Positions 1 to 5,720 of a stretch of DNA of 11,513 nt are shown piece by piece. How positions within the stretch are numbered: the stretch's first letter is position 1; each line of letters begins with the position of its first letter. A model generated the notes under the pieces. That model searched no databases. It had not been told where the DNA came from and saw only the letters and a program-made list of their open reading frames with translations. Source of the stretch: Syntrophales bacterium (GTDB lineage: Bacteria; Desulfobacterota; Syntrophia; Syntrophales; UBA2210); the NCBI GenBank assembly GCA_030655735.1, contig JAUSPK010000137.1, positions 1 to 11,513 on the forward strand. Reading direction: 5' to 3'. The position numbers and the translations under genes are program-made.

Positions 1-2159
1 AAAAAGGGGAAAAAATACGATCTCTTATCTATAATGCTGAGCTGCCAAAGGATCTCAACCAGGCAATCCTCGATGCCTACCGGAAACTCTGCGAGGAGTA
101 TGGGGAGGATACCGACGTGGCCGTGCGATCTTCCGCGACGGCGGAAGACCTGCCCGACGCCAGCTTTGCCGGGCAGCAGGAGACATACCTGAACATCAGG
201 GGCAAGGATGCCCTGGTGGATGCATGCAAGAGGTGCTTCGCCTCTCTCTTTACCAACAGGGCCATTTCATACCGGGAAGACAAGGGTTTTGATCATATGT
301 CGGTCGCCCTCTCCATCGGCGTCCAGAAGATGGTGCGATCCGATCTTGCGGCCTCCGGCGTTATCTTCTCCATCGACACCGAATCCGGGTTCAGAGACGC
401 CATTCTGCTCACGGGTGCGTACGGCCTGGGTGAGATGGTGGTCCAGGGAACGGTCAATCCTGATGAATTTTATGTCTTCAAACCGACCCTTAAGACAGGA
501 TACAAGCCGATCCTCCAGAAGAAACTGGGGACAAAAGAGGTCAAGATGATCTACGCATCAGGAAAAGAAGACCCTGTAGAGATTGTCCCGGTCTCGGAAG
601 AGGAGAGGAAGCAATTCTGTATCACCGAAGAAGAGATCCTGACACTTGCACGGTGGACTGCCATCATAGAAGACCACTACTCCAAAAAGGCCGGATATTT
701 CAAACCCATGGATATCGAGTGGGGCAAAGATGGGAACACCGGCGAACTATTCATCCTGCAGGCTCGCCCCGAAACCGTTCAGTCCCAGAGGGACGTCAAT
801 GTACTGGAAAGTTACAAGCTTGCTGAAACGGGAAAGCTCCTCGTTACGGGAACGGCGGTCGGATCGAAGATCGGCGCCGGACCGGCGCATGTTATAGAAA
901 GTGCCAGCGACATCAAAGATTTCAAGAAGGGAGAGGTACTCATCACCGATATGACCGACCCTGACTGGGAACCCATTATGAAGAACGCCACCGCTATCAT
1001 AACGAACAAGGGTGGAAGAACCTGCCACGCCGCTATTATCAGCAGAGAACTGGGCGTGCCCTGTATCGTGGGCACGGGGGACGGAACCGAGAAGCTGAAG
1101 GGTGTCAAAGAGGTAACGGCATCGTGTTCCGAAGGGGAGGTGGGGAATGTCTATGAAGGCATCTTGAAGTACGATGTCACAAAAATCAACCTGGAAAGTC
1201 TGGAGCGCCCCAAGACCAAGATCATGATGAATGTCGGTAACCCCGAGCTCGCCTTTGACGTGGCATCTATCCCAAACGACGGTGTGGGACTGGCACGGCT
1301 CGAGTTTATCATAAGCAATTTTATACAGATACACCCGATGGCCCTGGTACGCTTCGACACGCTGGAGGATAAAGAGACCAAAAAGGCCATAGAGGCCCTC
1401 ACCCTGGGGTACGAAAACAAGACCGATTTCTTCGTGGACAAGCTGGCTCAGGGAGTGGCGAAGATAGGCGCCGCCTTCTATCCCAATGACGTCATCGCCA
1501 GGATGAGCGATTTCAAGAGCAATGAATACGCCAACCTGATCGGCGGCCCGCTCTTCGAAGTCGAAGAGGAAAATCCCATGATAGGATTCCGGGGTGCGTC
1601 GCGGTATTATGACGACCGCTACAGGGAAGGGTTTAACCTCGAATGCGAGGCGATGCTCAAGGTGCGCAACGAGATGGGTCTCTCCAACGTGAAGCTGATG
1701 ATCCCCTTCTGCAGAACCGTAGAGGAGGCCAAAAAGGTTGTCGATGTCATGGCGCAAAACGGTCTTGTCCAGGGGGAAAACGACCTTGAGCTGTACATGA
1801 TGGTCGAGATTCCCAGCAACGTTATCCTGATAGAGGAGTTCGGCAAGATCTTCGACGGATTTTCCATCGGTTCAAACGATCTGACCCAGCTCACGCTGGG
1901 GCTCGACAGGGATTCCTCCCTGATAGCCCATATCTTTGATGAGCGAAATCAGGCGGTGACTAGCCTCATCCGGGATGCAATCGCCAAGGCAAACAAGATG
2001 GGAAAGAAGATCGGCATCTGTGGACAGGCCCCGAGTGATTACCCCGAGTTTGCCGAGTTCCTGGTCGAATGCGGTATCAGCAGCATCTCTCTCATCTCCG
2101 ATACCGTTATTGAGACAACACTGAACGTACTGAAGACAGAAAAGGCGCTGGGGAAGTAG
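1..2159 (+). CDS. ppsA: Phosphoenolpyruvate synthase, 5'-truncated by the window edge
   Basis: Converts pyruvate, ATP and water to PEP, AMP and phosphate in the cytoplasm, the gluconeogenic route from pyruvate. The frame is open from base 3 to the TAG at 2157-2159, giving 718 visible residues; full-length relatives have about 790-800, so roughly the first 80 are outside the window. Visible order: the ATP-grasp nucleotide-binding domain (motif VRSSATAEDLPDASFAGQQ near the start), the swivelling phosphohistidine domain with GGRTCHAAIISRELGVPC (phosphorylated His encoded at 1026-1028), and the C-terminal TIM barrel that binds pyruvate, with GFRGASRYY, GSNDLTQLTLGLDRD and GICGQAPSD (catalytic Cys at 2019-2021). 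All key residues are present, so the enzyme should be active. Pyruvate phosphate dikinase is a paralogue, but the C-terminal motifs and length fit PEP synthase better. A GTG at 117 is internal and not a start. It is followed by a strong terminator. Confidence 0.95.
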   Translation, partial: KGEKIRSLIYNAELPKDLNQAILDAYRKLCEEYGEDTDVAVRSSATAEDLPDASFAGQQETYLNIRGKDALVDACKRCFASLFTNRAISYREDKGFDHMSVALSIGVQKMVRSDLAASGVIFSIDTESGFRDAILLTGAYGLGEMVVQGTVNPDEFYVFKPTLKTGYKPILQKKLGTKEVKMIYASGKEDPVEIVPVSEEERKQFCITEEEILTLARWTAIIEDHYSKKAGYFKPMDIEWGKDGNTGELFILQARPETVQSQRDVNVLESYKLAETGKLLVTGTAVGSKIGAGPAHVIESASDIKDFKKGEVLITDMTDPDWEPIMKNATAIITNKGGRTCHAAIISRELGVPCIVGTGDGTEKLKGVKEVTASCSEGEVGNVYEGILKYDVTKINLESLERPKTKIMMNVGNPELAFDVASIPNDGVGLARLEFIISNFIQIHPMALVRFDTLEDKETKKAIEALTLGYENKTDFFVDKLAQGVAKIGAAFYPNDVIARMSDFKSNEYANLIGGPLFEVEEENPMIGFRGASRYYDDRYREGFNLECEAMLKVRNEMGLSNVKLMIPFCRTVEEAKKVVDVMAQNGLVQGENDLELYMMVEIPSNVILIEEFGKIFDGFSIGSNDLTQLTLGLDRDSSLIAHIFDERNQAVTSLIRDAIAKANKMGKKIGICGQAPSDYPEFAEFLVECGISSISLISDTVIETTLNVLKTEKALGK

Positions 2160-2193
2160 CTGCGCGCCCCTGAACCATACATAATACCCAAAG

Positions 2194-2232
2194 AAAAAGG
2201 ATATGCGGCCAAACGGCTGCATATCCTTTTTT
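2194..2232. terminator. Bidirectional intrinsic terminator between ppsA (+) and rnpB (-)
   Basis: A 17-bp stem with one G-U pair: 2194-2210 pairs with 2215-2231 around an AAAC loop at 2211-2214. The right arm ends in six Ts (2227-2232), which suits rho-independent termination of ppsA, 35 nt after its stop. The left arm begins with five As, so the minus-strand reading also ends in a U-rich tail, suited to stopping rnpB just past its mature 3' end. The structure is seen in the sequence; the shared use is inferred from convergent gene orientation. Confidence 0.9.
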
Positions 2233-2238
2233 AATGTG

Positions 2239-2617
2239 TGTCAGAGTAGATCTGTAAGCCGAGTTCTGTTCCTCTTCCCGGTTACCCCGAAAGAGTGATG
2301 ATCATTCATCTGGGACAGCAGTTGCCTGCTGCCTCAAGCAACCTACCCGGAAACTTCGGACGGGCCGCCCTCAACGTTTCCCTATTTGGTCTTGCTCCGG
2401 ATGGGGTTTACCAAGCTTTCCCGGTCACCCGGGAAACTGGTGAGCTCTTACCTCGCCTTTTCACCCTTACCCCGAAAAAGATCGGGGCGGTATATTTTCT
2501 GTGGCACTTTCCTTAGGGTCGCCCCCAGTCGCCGTTAGCGACCATCCTGCCCTGTGGAGCTCGGACTTTCCTCCGGCCCGCTGGTGCGGACCCGCGATCA
2601 TCCGATCTGCTCTGACA
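2239..2617 (-). ncRNA. rnpB: RNase P RNA, bacterial type A
   Basis: The catalytic RNA of RNase P, which removes 5' leaders from tRNA precursors. On the minus strand the 5' domain carries GGAGGAAAGTCCGAGCTCC followed by CACAGGGCAGGATGG and CTAACGGCGACTGGGGG. Further on are AGAGCTCACCAG and GGAGCAAGACCAAATAGG, and near the 3' end GAACAGAACTCGGCTTACAG. These are the conserved regions of bacterial RNase P RNA, in the right order. The ends are set by helix P1: 2240-2252 pairs with 2604-2616 with a single mismatch, extended by the pair 2239/2617. The resulting length of about 380 nt is usual for type A. A promoter lies immediately upstream and a terminator immediately downstream, so it is an independent transcription unit. 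Exact mature ends are uncertain by a few bases. Confidence 0.96.
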
Positions 2618-2622
2618 TACCG

Positions 2623-2651
2623 TATATAACATACTTTTAGGCCATGTCCAA
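2623..2651 (-). promoter_or_regulatory. Sigma-70-type promoter of rnpB, inside the 3' end of rnhA
   Basis: On the minus strand a -35 box TTGGAC (2646-2651) is separated by exactly 17 bp from a -10 box TATATA (2623-2628). The predicted start about 6-7 nt further on falls at 2616-2618, the same place where helix P1 of RNase P RNA begins. This agreement between promoter spacing and RNA fold supports the call. The -35 box and part of the spacer are coding sequence of the last codons of the RNase HI gene. Confidence 0.75.
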
Positions 2652-3059
2652 CTCATCATCGATGGCCTCATTGGCGAGCCGGTCGGCCACGGCATTCTCA
2701 CTCCGGGGCACGTGTTTGACGGTATATCCATCAAACAGTGCAAGGTGTCGTTGCACCTCTTGCATAAGGGTCTTCAACCGGGCGTTTTTTACACGGTAGA
2801 CACCATTGATCTGTCGCACCAGGAGCTCCGAATCAAGGAATACCTGAATGGTTTTGTGTCCACCCGAAAGGGCCTCTTCCAGCCCCAGGATGAGGGCGGC
2901 ATACTCGGCCTCATTATTTGTGCAGGAACCCAGAAATTTTTTCGCCGTTGTCAGGACGCCCCCATTCTCATCGAACAGGACGGCTCCGGCCCCTCCATTC
3001 CCGGGGTTTCCACGACACGCCCCGTCGGTATACAGCCGGACCGCTTTTCCCTCAGGCAT
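2637..3059 (-). CDS. rnhA: Ribonuclease HI, compact form
   Basis: Degrades the RNA strand of RNA-DNA hybrids, clearing R-loops and replication primers. From the ATG at 3057-3059 it has 140 residues. The four catalytic acids are visible: D12 in LYTDGACRGNPG, E52 in TNNEAEYAAL, D76 in VFLDSELLVRQ and D126 in NAVADRLAN; H116 in HVPRSEN matches the flexible catalytic histidine. The basic protrusion ('handle') of E. coli RNase HI is absent, as in many compact bacterial homologues. Start choice: a GTG at 3093-3095 would add 12 residues inside the upstream gene, but the ATG at 3059 has a GGA-type ribosome site 6 nt upstream and overlaps the upstream stop by only 8 nt (ATGCCTGA), a translational-coupling arrangement. 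It ends with TAA at 2637-2639. Symbol given by function; there could be a second rnh gene elsewhere. Confidence 0.9.
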   Translation of the reverse strand: MPEGKAVRLYTDGACRGNPGNGGAGAVLFDENGGVLTTAKKFLGSCTNNEAEYAALILGLEEALSGGHKTIQVFLDSELLVRQINGVYRVKNARLKTLMQEVQRHLALFDGYTVKHVPRSENAVADRLANEAIDDELDMA

Positions 3060-3771
3060 CGGTATTCCTGTCTTCCCAGTAGATGATCCTCTCACAATGA
3101 GGGCACAGCATCAATTTATCATTCCTCTGCAATTCGTTATACATCTGCGGAGGAATGTTCATGTGACACCCGTAGCAGACTGCCTTCCACACGGGCACAA
3201 CGGCGCGGCCGCCCTTCCTGTCTTTTATCATATCAAACTTTTTGAGAAGGCCCGCTTTTGTTCTGCTTCTTGTCTCGTCACTTCTTTTCAGTACCTTCTT
3301 CAGTTCAGAGCCGATGGAGTTCAGCTCCTTTTCCATTTTCCGTATCTCGTTTTCGCATGTGGAACGGCGCCCGGCTGTTTCGCTCTCCTTTGCCTTCAAA
3401 TCCTCGCCAGCCCTGTCGATCTCCTCAAGCAGATGAATTATCTCGTCCTCAACTGCGCCGTTCTTCTCATTTATGGTGTCTATCTCTTTCAATATTGCTT
3501 CATATTCTTTGTTGGTCTTGACCTCAAGCAGACGGCTCTTTGCCTTTTTTATGTTTTCGATACTATTTTTCAGTGCGGTTTCTTTTACCTTGTGATCGGC
3601 CCTCAGCATCTCTACCCTTTGTTCGTCTTCCTTTAGTTCCCTTTCAATGCTCTCCAATTCCTCGCCAAGCCTGTTTATTTCCTGAGGCAAATCCACCCGT
3701 CCTGCCGTCAGCTTATCCATCTCAAATGTTATATTCTGAAGTTCAATCAACGAAAATATCTGCTCTTTCAA
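3052..3771 (-). CDS. Coiled-coil protein with C4-type zinc ribbon (CdsZ/CT398-like family)
   Basis: Residues about 10-170 are rich in Glu, Lys, Leu and Arg in heptad-like spacing, predicting a long antiparallel coiled coil. The C-terminus carries a zinc ribbon with four cysteines, C199-x2-C202 and C223-x2-C226, in KAVCYGCHMNIPPQ and LMLCPHCERIIYW. This layout matches the family of zinc-ribbon regulatory proteins that includes chlamydial CdsZ/CT398 and many bacterial 'C4-type zinc ribbon domain' proteins. The biochemical role in most bacteria is unsettled; nucleic-acid or protein-partner binding has been proposed. Start: the open frame reaches a GTG at 3828, but that lies inside the terminator hairpin of the upstream tRNA. 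The TTG at 3769-3771 has AAAGGGG 7 nt upstream and gives a 239-residue protein beginning LKEQIFSLIELQ, which fits the family's N-terminus. It is coupled to rnhA by an 8-nt overlap. No clear promoter of its own was found. Confidence 0.85.
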   Translation of the reverse strand: MKEQIFSLIELQNITFEMDKLTAGRVDLPQEINRLGEELESIERELKEDEQRVEMLRADHKVKETALKNSIENIKKAKSRLLEVKTNKEYEAILKEIDTINEKNGAVEDEIIHLLEEIDRAGEDLKAKESETAGRRSTCENEIRKMEKELNSIGSELKKVLKRSDETRSRTKAGLLKKFDMIKDRKGGRAVVPVWKAVCYGCHMNIPPQMYNELQRNDKLMLCPHCERIIYWEDRNTDA

Positions 3772-3778
3772 AAATTTT

Positions 3779-3787
3779 CCCCTTTCC
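3779..3787 (-). promoter_or_regulatory. Ribosome binding site that fixes the TTG start of the zinc-ribbon gene
   Basis: GGAAAGGGG on the minus strand, 7 nt before the TTG at 3771. It lies between the end of the tRNA terminator and the gene, so translation can begin without including the terminator sequence. This is the main reason for preferring TTG 3771 over GTG 3828. Confidence 0.6.
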
Positions 3788-3798
3788 GACCGATGTAC

Positions 3799-3827
3799 AA
3801 AAAAAAATGCACCAAAATCTTGGTGCA
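3799..3827 (-). terminator. Intrinsic terminator of the tRNA gene
   Basis: On the minus strand, an 8-bp perfect stem TGCACCAA/TTGGTGCA (3820-3827 with 3808-3815) closes a 4-nt loop and is followed by nine Ts (3799-3807). It lies 75 nt downstream of the tRNA 3' end. It is a compact rho-independent terminator for the tRNA transcript. Read-through would enter the zinc-ribbon gene and rnhA, so it might also work as an attenuator for them; that is speculation. Confidence 0.85.
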
Positions 3828-3901
3828 CCCCTTAGTAAAAAACCATATATAATGTTTCTGCTGACATCTGTATTTTTCTAAAGTCCACATATCCCTTTTT
3901 A

Positions 3902-3977
3902 TGGTGGGCCCACCTGGGTTCGAACCAGGGACCTACCGGTTATGAGCCGGTGGCTCTTCCAGCTGAGCTATGGGCCC
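3902..3977 (-). tRNA. tRNA with CAU anticodon (Ile2 or elongator Met)
   Basis: Seventy-six nt on the minus strand, with a perfect 7-bp acceptor stem GGGCCCA/TGGGCCC, discriminator A73 and an encoded CCA end. The D arm has AGCTCAGCTGG, the anticodon stem is ACCGG/CCGGT closing a CTCATAA loop (anticodon at 3942-3944), and the T arm is CCTGG-TTCGAAC-CCAGG. CAU can mean initiator Met, elongator Met, or Ile2 whose C34 is changed to lysidine by TilS. It lacks the three G-C pairs and the acceptor mismatch of initiators. C4-G69 and C5-G68 pairs, which are among the features TilS uses in E. coli, are both present, so I lean to tRNA-Ile2 but cannot exclude elongator Met. It has its own promoter and terminator. 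Confidence 0.95.
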
Positions 3978-4009
3978 AAAGACACTTTGAGCTGACCAAA
4001 AACCGGTTT

Positions 4010-4036
4010 TTTATACCGTATTAAAATGTTTGTCAA
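4010..4036 (-). promoter_or_regulatory. Probable promoter of the CAU tRNA
   Basis: On the minus strand, a consensus -35 TTGACA (4031-4036) and a -10 TATAAA (4010-4015) lie 15 bp apart, 32 nt upstream of the tRNA 5' end. The boxes are near consensus but the spacing is 2 bp shorter than ideal. No other promoter-like pair is seen between radA and the tRNA. Confidence 0.6.
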
Positions 4037-4051
4037 GAAATTTTATTGACA
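4031..4051. repeat. 21-bp near-palindrome over the tRNA -35 box
   Basis: TGTCAA (4031-4036) and TTGACA (4046-4051) are perfect inverted copies separated by a 9-nt A/T-rich spacer that is itself nearly palindromic; nine of the ten arm positions pair. One half-site is the -35 box of the tRNA promoter. It could be an operator for an unknown regulator or an accident of TTGACA plus A/T-rich DNA. On the plus strand the second TTGACA has no -10 partner downstream. Confidence 0.5.
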
Positions 4052-4114
4052 GGCCCGCAACCCTTCAGCCGCAGAGGGCCTTGAAGGTTACACGGCCGTC
4101 ATGTCAGAGACTTT

Positions 4115-5476
4115 TTACACAAAGAGATGTTCCGACAATTCCTTTATGGTGCCGATGGTAATCCGGGCCATCTGCTTGTCCGTCACCTTTTCAATGGAGG
4201 AGGCCCCTGGCAGGATGCAGCGGTTGAACCCCATTCTCGACGCCTCTTTGATTCTTTCATCCATCCGGCCGACACTTCGCACCTCCCCCGTCAGCCCCAC
4301 CTCACCACAGACAACGGTGTCGGCGTCGATCGGTCTGTTCAGAAAACTGGACATCAGGGATGAAATGATACCGAGATCCACCGCCGGCTCGTCCAGCTTC
4401 ACACCGCCAGCGACATTGATAAATATATCATGATTTCCCAGGTGAAGACCGCATACCTTCTCCATAACGGCCGCAAGGAGCGATACCCGGTTGTGGTCCA
4501 CCCCGATGGTTGTCCTTCTGGGGATGCCGAAGGTGTTCTCGCTGACCAGGGACTGGATCTCCACCAGCAGAGGTCGTGTCCCTTCCATGCTGGGCACAAC
4601 CACCGACCCGGCCGCGCCCTTCGGCCGTTCCGACAGGAACAGGGCCGATGGATTCGATATCTCGACAAGGCCATGTTCTCTCATTTCAAAGACGCCGATT
4701 TCATTGGTGGGGCCATATCTATTTTTTACATTGCGTATGATCCGGAAGGCATGCCCCGTGTCTCCCTCAAAATACAGGACCGTATCCACCATATGTTCTA
4801 ATATTTTTGGCCCCGCTATCGCTCCCTCTTTTGTTACATGACCGATCAGGAATATGGGGATCCCCGTCTTCTTCGACATCATGATGAGCTTCCCCGATGT
4901 CTCCTTTATCTGGCTGACACTCCCGGGGGCGGAGGTGATCGCCGATGAGTACACCGTCTGGATGGAGTCGATAACCACAATCCCGGGATGCATCTCGCGT
5001 ATATGCCTCAGAATGTTCTCAAGCGAAACCTCGACAAGCACCATCAGATTTTTCGACGAGGCCCCTATACGTTCGCCCCTGAGTTTGATCTGGCGTGCCG
5101 ATTCCTCCCCCGACACATAGAGGGCCACCAGCCCGCTTGCGGCAAGATTCTGCATGACCTGCAGGAGGAGGGTGGATTTTCCTATGCCGGGATCACCCCC
5201 TATCAGTATGGCGGAGCCCCCGACGATTCCTCCCCCCAGTACCCGGTCTATTTCGGCGATGCCCGTCTGTTGTCGGCCCTTTTCATCCGCCGTGATGGTG
5301 TCGATGGACAGGGGATCCTCATTGAAGCATGCCTCCAGGGAGCCTTCGGCCGGAGTGACCCTCTCTTCTTCCTCGACACACTGGTTCCATTCGCCGCAGG
5401 AGGGACACCTGCCGAGCCACTTTGCGGACTGATGGCCACAATTCTGACAGAAAAAAGTGGTCTTTGGTTTTTTCAT
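4115..5476 (-). CDS. radA: DNA repair and recombination ATPase RadA
   Basis: RadA (Sms) is a RecA-like hexameric ATPase that helps process recombination intermediates by branch migration. It has 453 residues, close to the roughly 455-460 usual. In order: an N-terminal zinc finger with C10, C13, C24 and C27 (CQNCGHQSAKWLGRCPSCGEW); a Walker A motif GGDPGIGKST at 93-102; a Walker B strand IVVIDSIQTV; the RadA signature as KNRYG, with Tyr where KNRFG is usual; and a C-terminal Lon-like domain with INVAGGVKLDEPAVDLGI, which lacks the Lon protease serine as expected in RadA. Start: the ATG at 5474-5476 has a perfect GGAGG at 5483-5487, 6 nt upstream, and begins MKKPKTTFFCQNCG as in the family; a GTG at 5509 is open in frame but unneeded. 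Transcribed divergently from serC. No good terminator follows; the tRNA lies 137 nt beyond its stop. Confidence 0.96.
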   Translation of the reverse strand: MKKPKTTFFCQNCGHQSAKWLGRCPSCGEWNQCVEEEERVTPAEGSLEACFNEDPLSIDTITADEKGRQQTGIAEIDRVLGGGIVGGSAILIGGDPGIGKSTLLLQVMQNLAASGLVALYVSGEESARQIKLRGERIGASSKNLMVLVEVSLENILRHIREMHPGIVVIDSIQTVYSSAITSAPGSVSQIKETSGKLIMMSKKTGIPIFLIGHVTKEGAIAGPKILEHMVDTVLYFEGDTGHAFRIIRNVKNRYGPTNEIGVFEMREHGLVEISNPSALFLSERPKGAAGSVVVPSMEGTRPLLVEIQSLVSENTFGIPRRTTIGVDHNRVSLLAAVMEKVCGLHLGNHDIFINVAGGVKLDEPAVDLGIISSLMSSFLNRPIDADTVVCGEVGLTGEVRSVGRMDERIKEASRMGFNRCILPGASSIEKVTDKQMARITIGTIKELSEHLFV

Positions 5477-5518
5477 AACTATCCTCCGGCGGGGCGCCCC
5501 TGGCCTCACAGCTGACGA

Positions 5519-5547
5519 ACTCTAACCAATTTGGCCGATTTACGCAA
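5519..5547 (-). promoter_or_regulatory. Possible radA promoter (weak)
   Basis: On the minus strand TTGCGT (5542-5547) and TAGAGT (5519-5524) are 17 bp apart, with the start predicted about 36 nt before the radA ATG. Three of six -35 and four of six -10 positions match the sigma-70 consensus. It is the best pair I see in the right place, but the match is modest. Confidence 0.3.
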
Positions 5548-5561
5548 CTCAAAACCCCCTG

Positions 5562-5586
5562 CCCCGGTATACTCGGGGAATTTTTT
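5562..5586 (+). terminator. Terminator-like hairpin in the radA/serC divergent region
   Basis: CCCCG (5562-5566) pairs with CGGGG (5574-5578) around a 7-nt loop, followed by AA and six Ts (5581-5586). In the plus direction this looks like a small intrinsic terminator. No plus-strand gene lies upstream, since 4115-5476 is radA on the other strand. It might stop antisense transcription over radA or act in a long serC leader. The loop contains TATACT, a -10-like hexamer without a -35 partner. Confidence 0.5.
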
Positions 5587-5608
5587 AGGGCGGTTCATGT
5601 ACCATTGC

Positions 5609-5624
5609 CGCCAGTACGCTGGCG
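5609..5624. repeat. Perfect 6-bp hairpin with TACG loop
   Basis: CGCCAG (5609-5614) and CTGGCG (5619-5624) close a TACG tetraloop. An alternative outer pairing, AGGGCG (5587-5592) with CGCCCT (5623-5628), uses two of the same bases. It lies upstream of the predicted serC promoter, so its role as DNA or RNA is unclear. Confidence 0.45.
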
Positions 5625-5657
5625 CCCTGAAAATCTCTGAAACGCCTCACTTATGGA

Positions 5658-5686
5658 TGGACACGCAATGGCAATTCTGGTATGAA
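5658..5686 (+). promoter_or_regulatory. Predicted promoter of the serC-serA operon
   Basis: TGGACA (5658-5663, five of six matches to the -35 consensus) is 17 bp from TATGAA (5681-5686), which is preceded by TGG, an extended -10 element. Transcription would begin near 5692-5694. That would put the stem TGCCA/TGGCA (5694-5698 with 5704-5708) at the very 5' end of the message, just before the ribosome site AAGGGG at 5710-5715. Confidence 0.5.
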
Positions 5687-5720
5687 AACGAGTTGCCAAC
5701 ATATGGCAGAAGGGGTCTTT

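Noticed and set aside
747..1757. A 336-codon open frame on the minus strand within ppsA
   Set aside because: It is antisense to strongly conserved ppsA motifs and its translation resembles no known family. High-GC genes often leave such open complementary frames.
2295..2516. A 73-codon plus-strand open frame
   Set aside because: It lies wholly within the RNase P RNA gene, whose conserved regions account for the sequence.
2848..3636. A 262-codon open frame on the plus strand over rnhA and the zinc-ribbon gene
   Set aside because: It is the complement of two well-supported genes; the hydrophobic stretches come from reading the Glu/Lys-rich coiled coil backwards, not from a real membrane protein.
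4062..4087. Inverted repeat CCTTCA/TGAAGG downstream of radA as a radA terminator
   Set aside because: The stem is short with a large interrupted loop and is not followed by a T run on the minus strand, so termination cannot be claimed.
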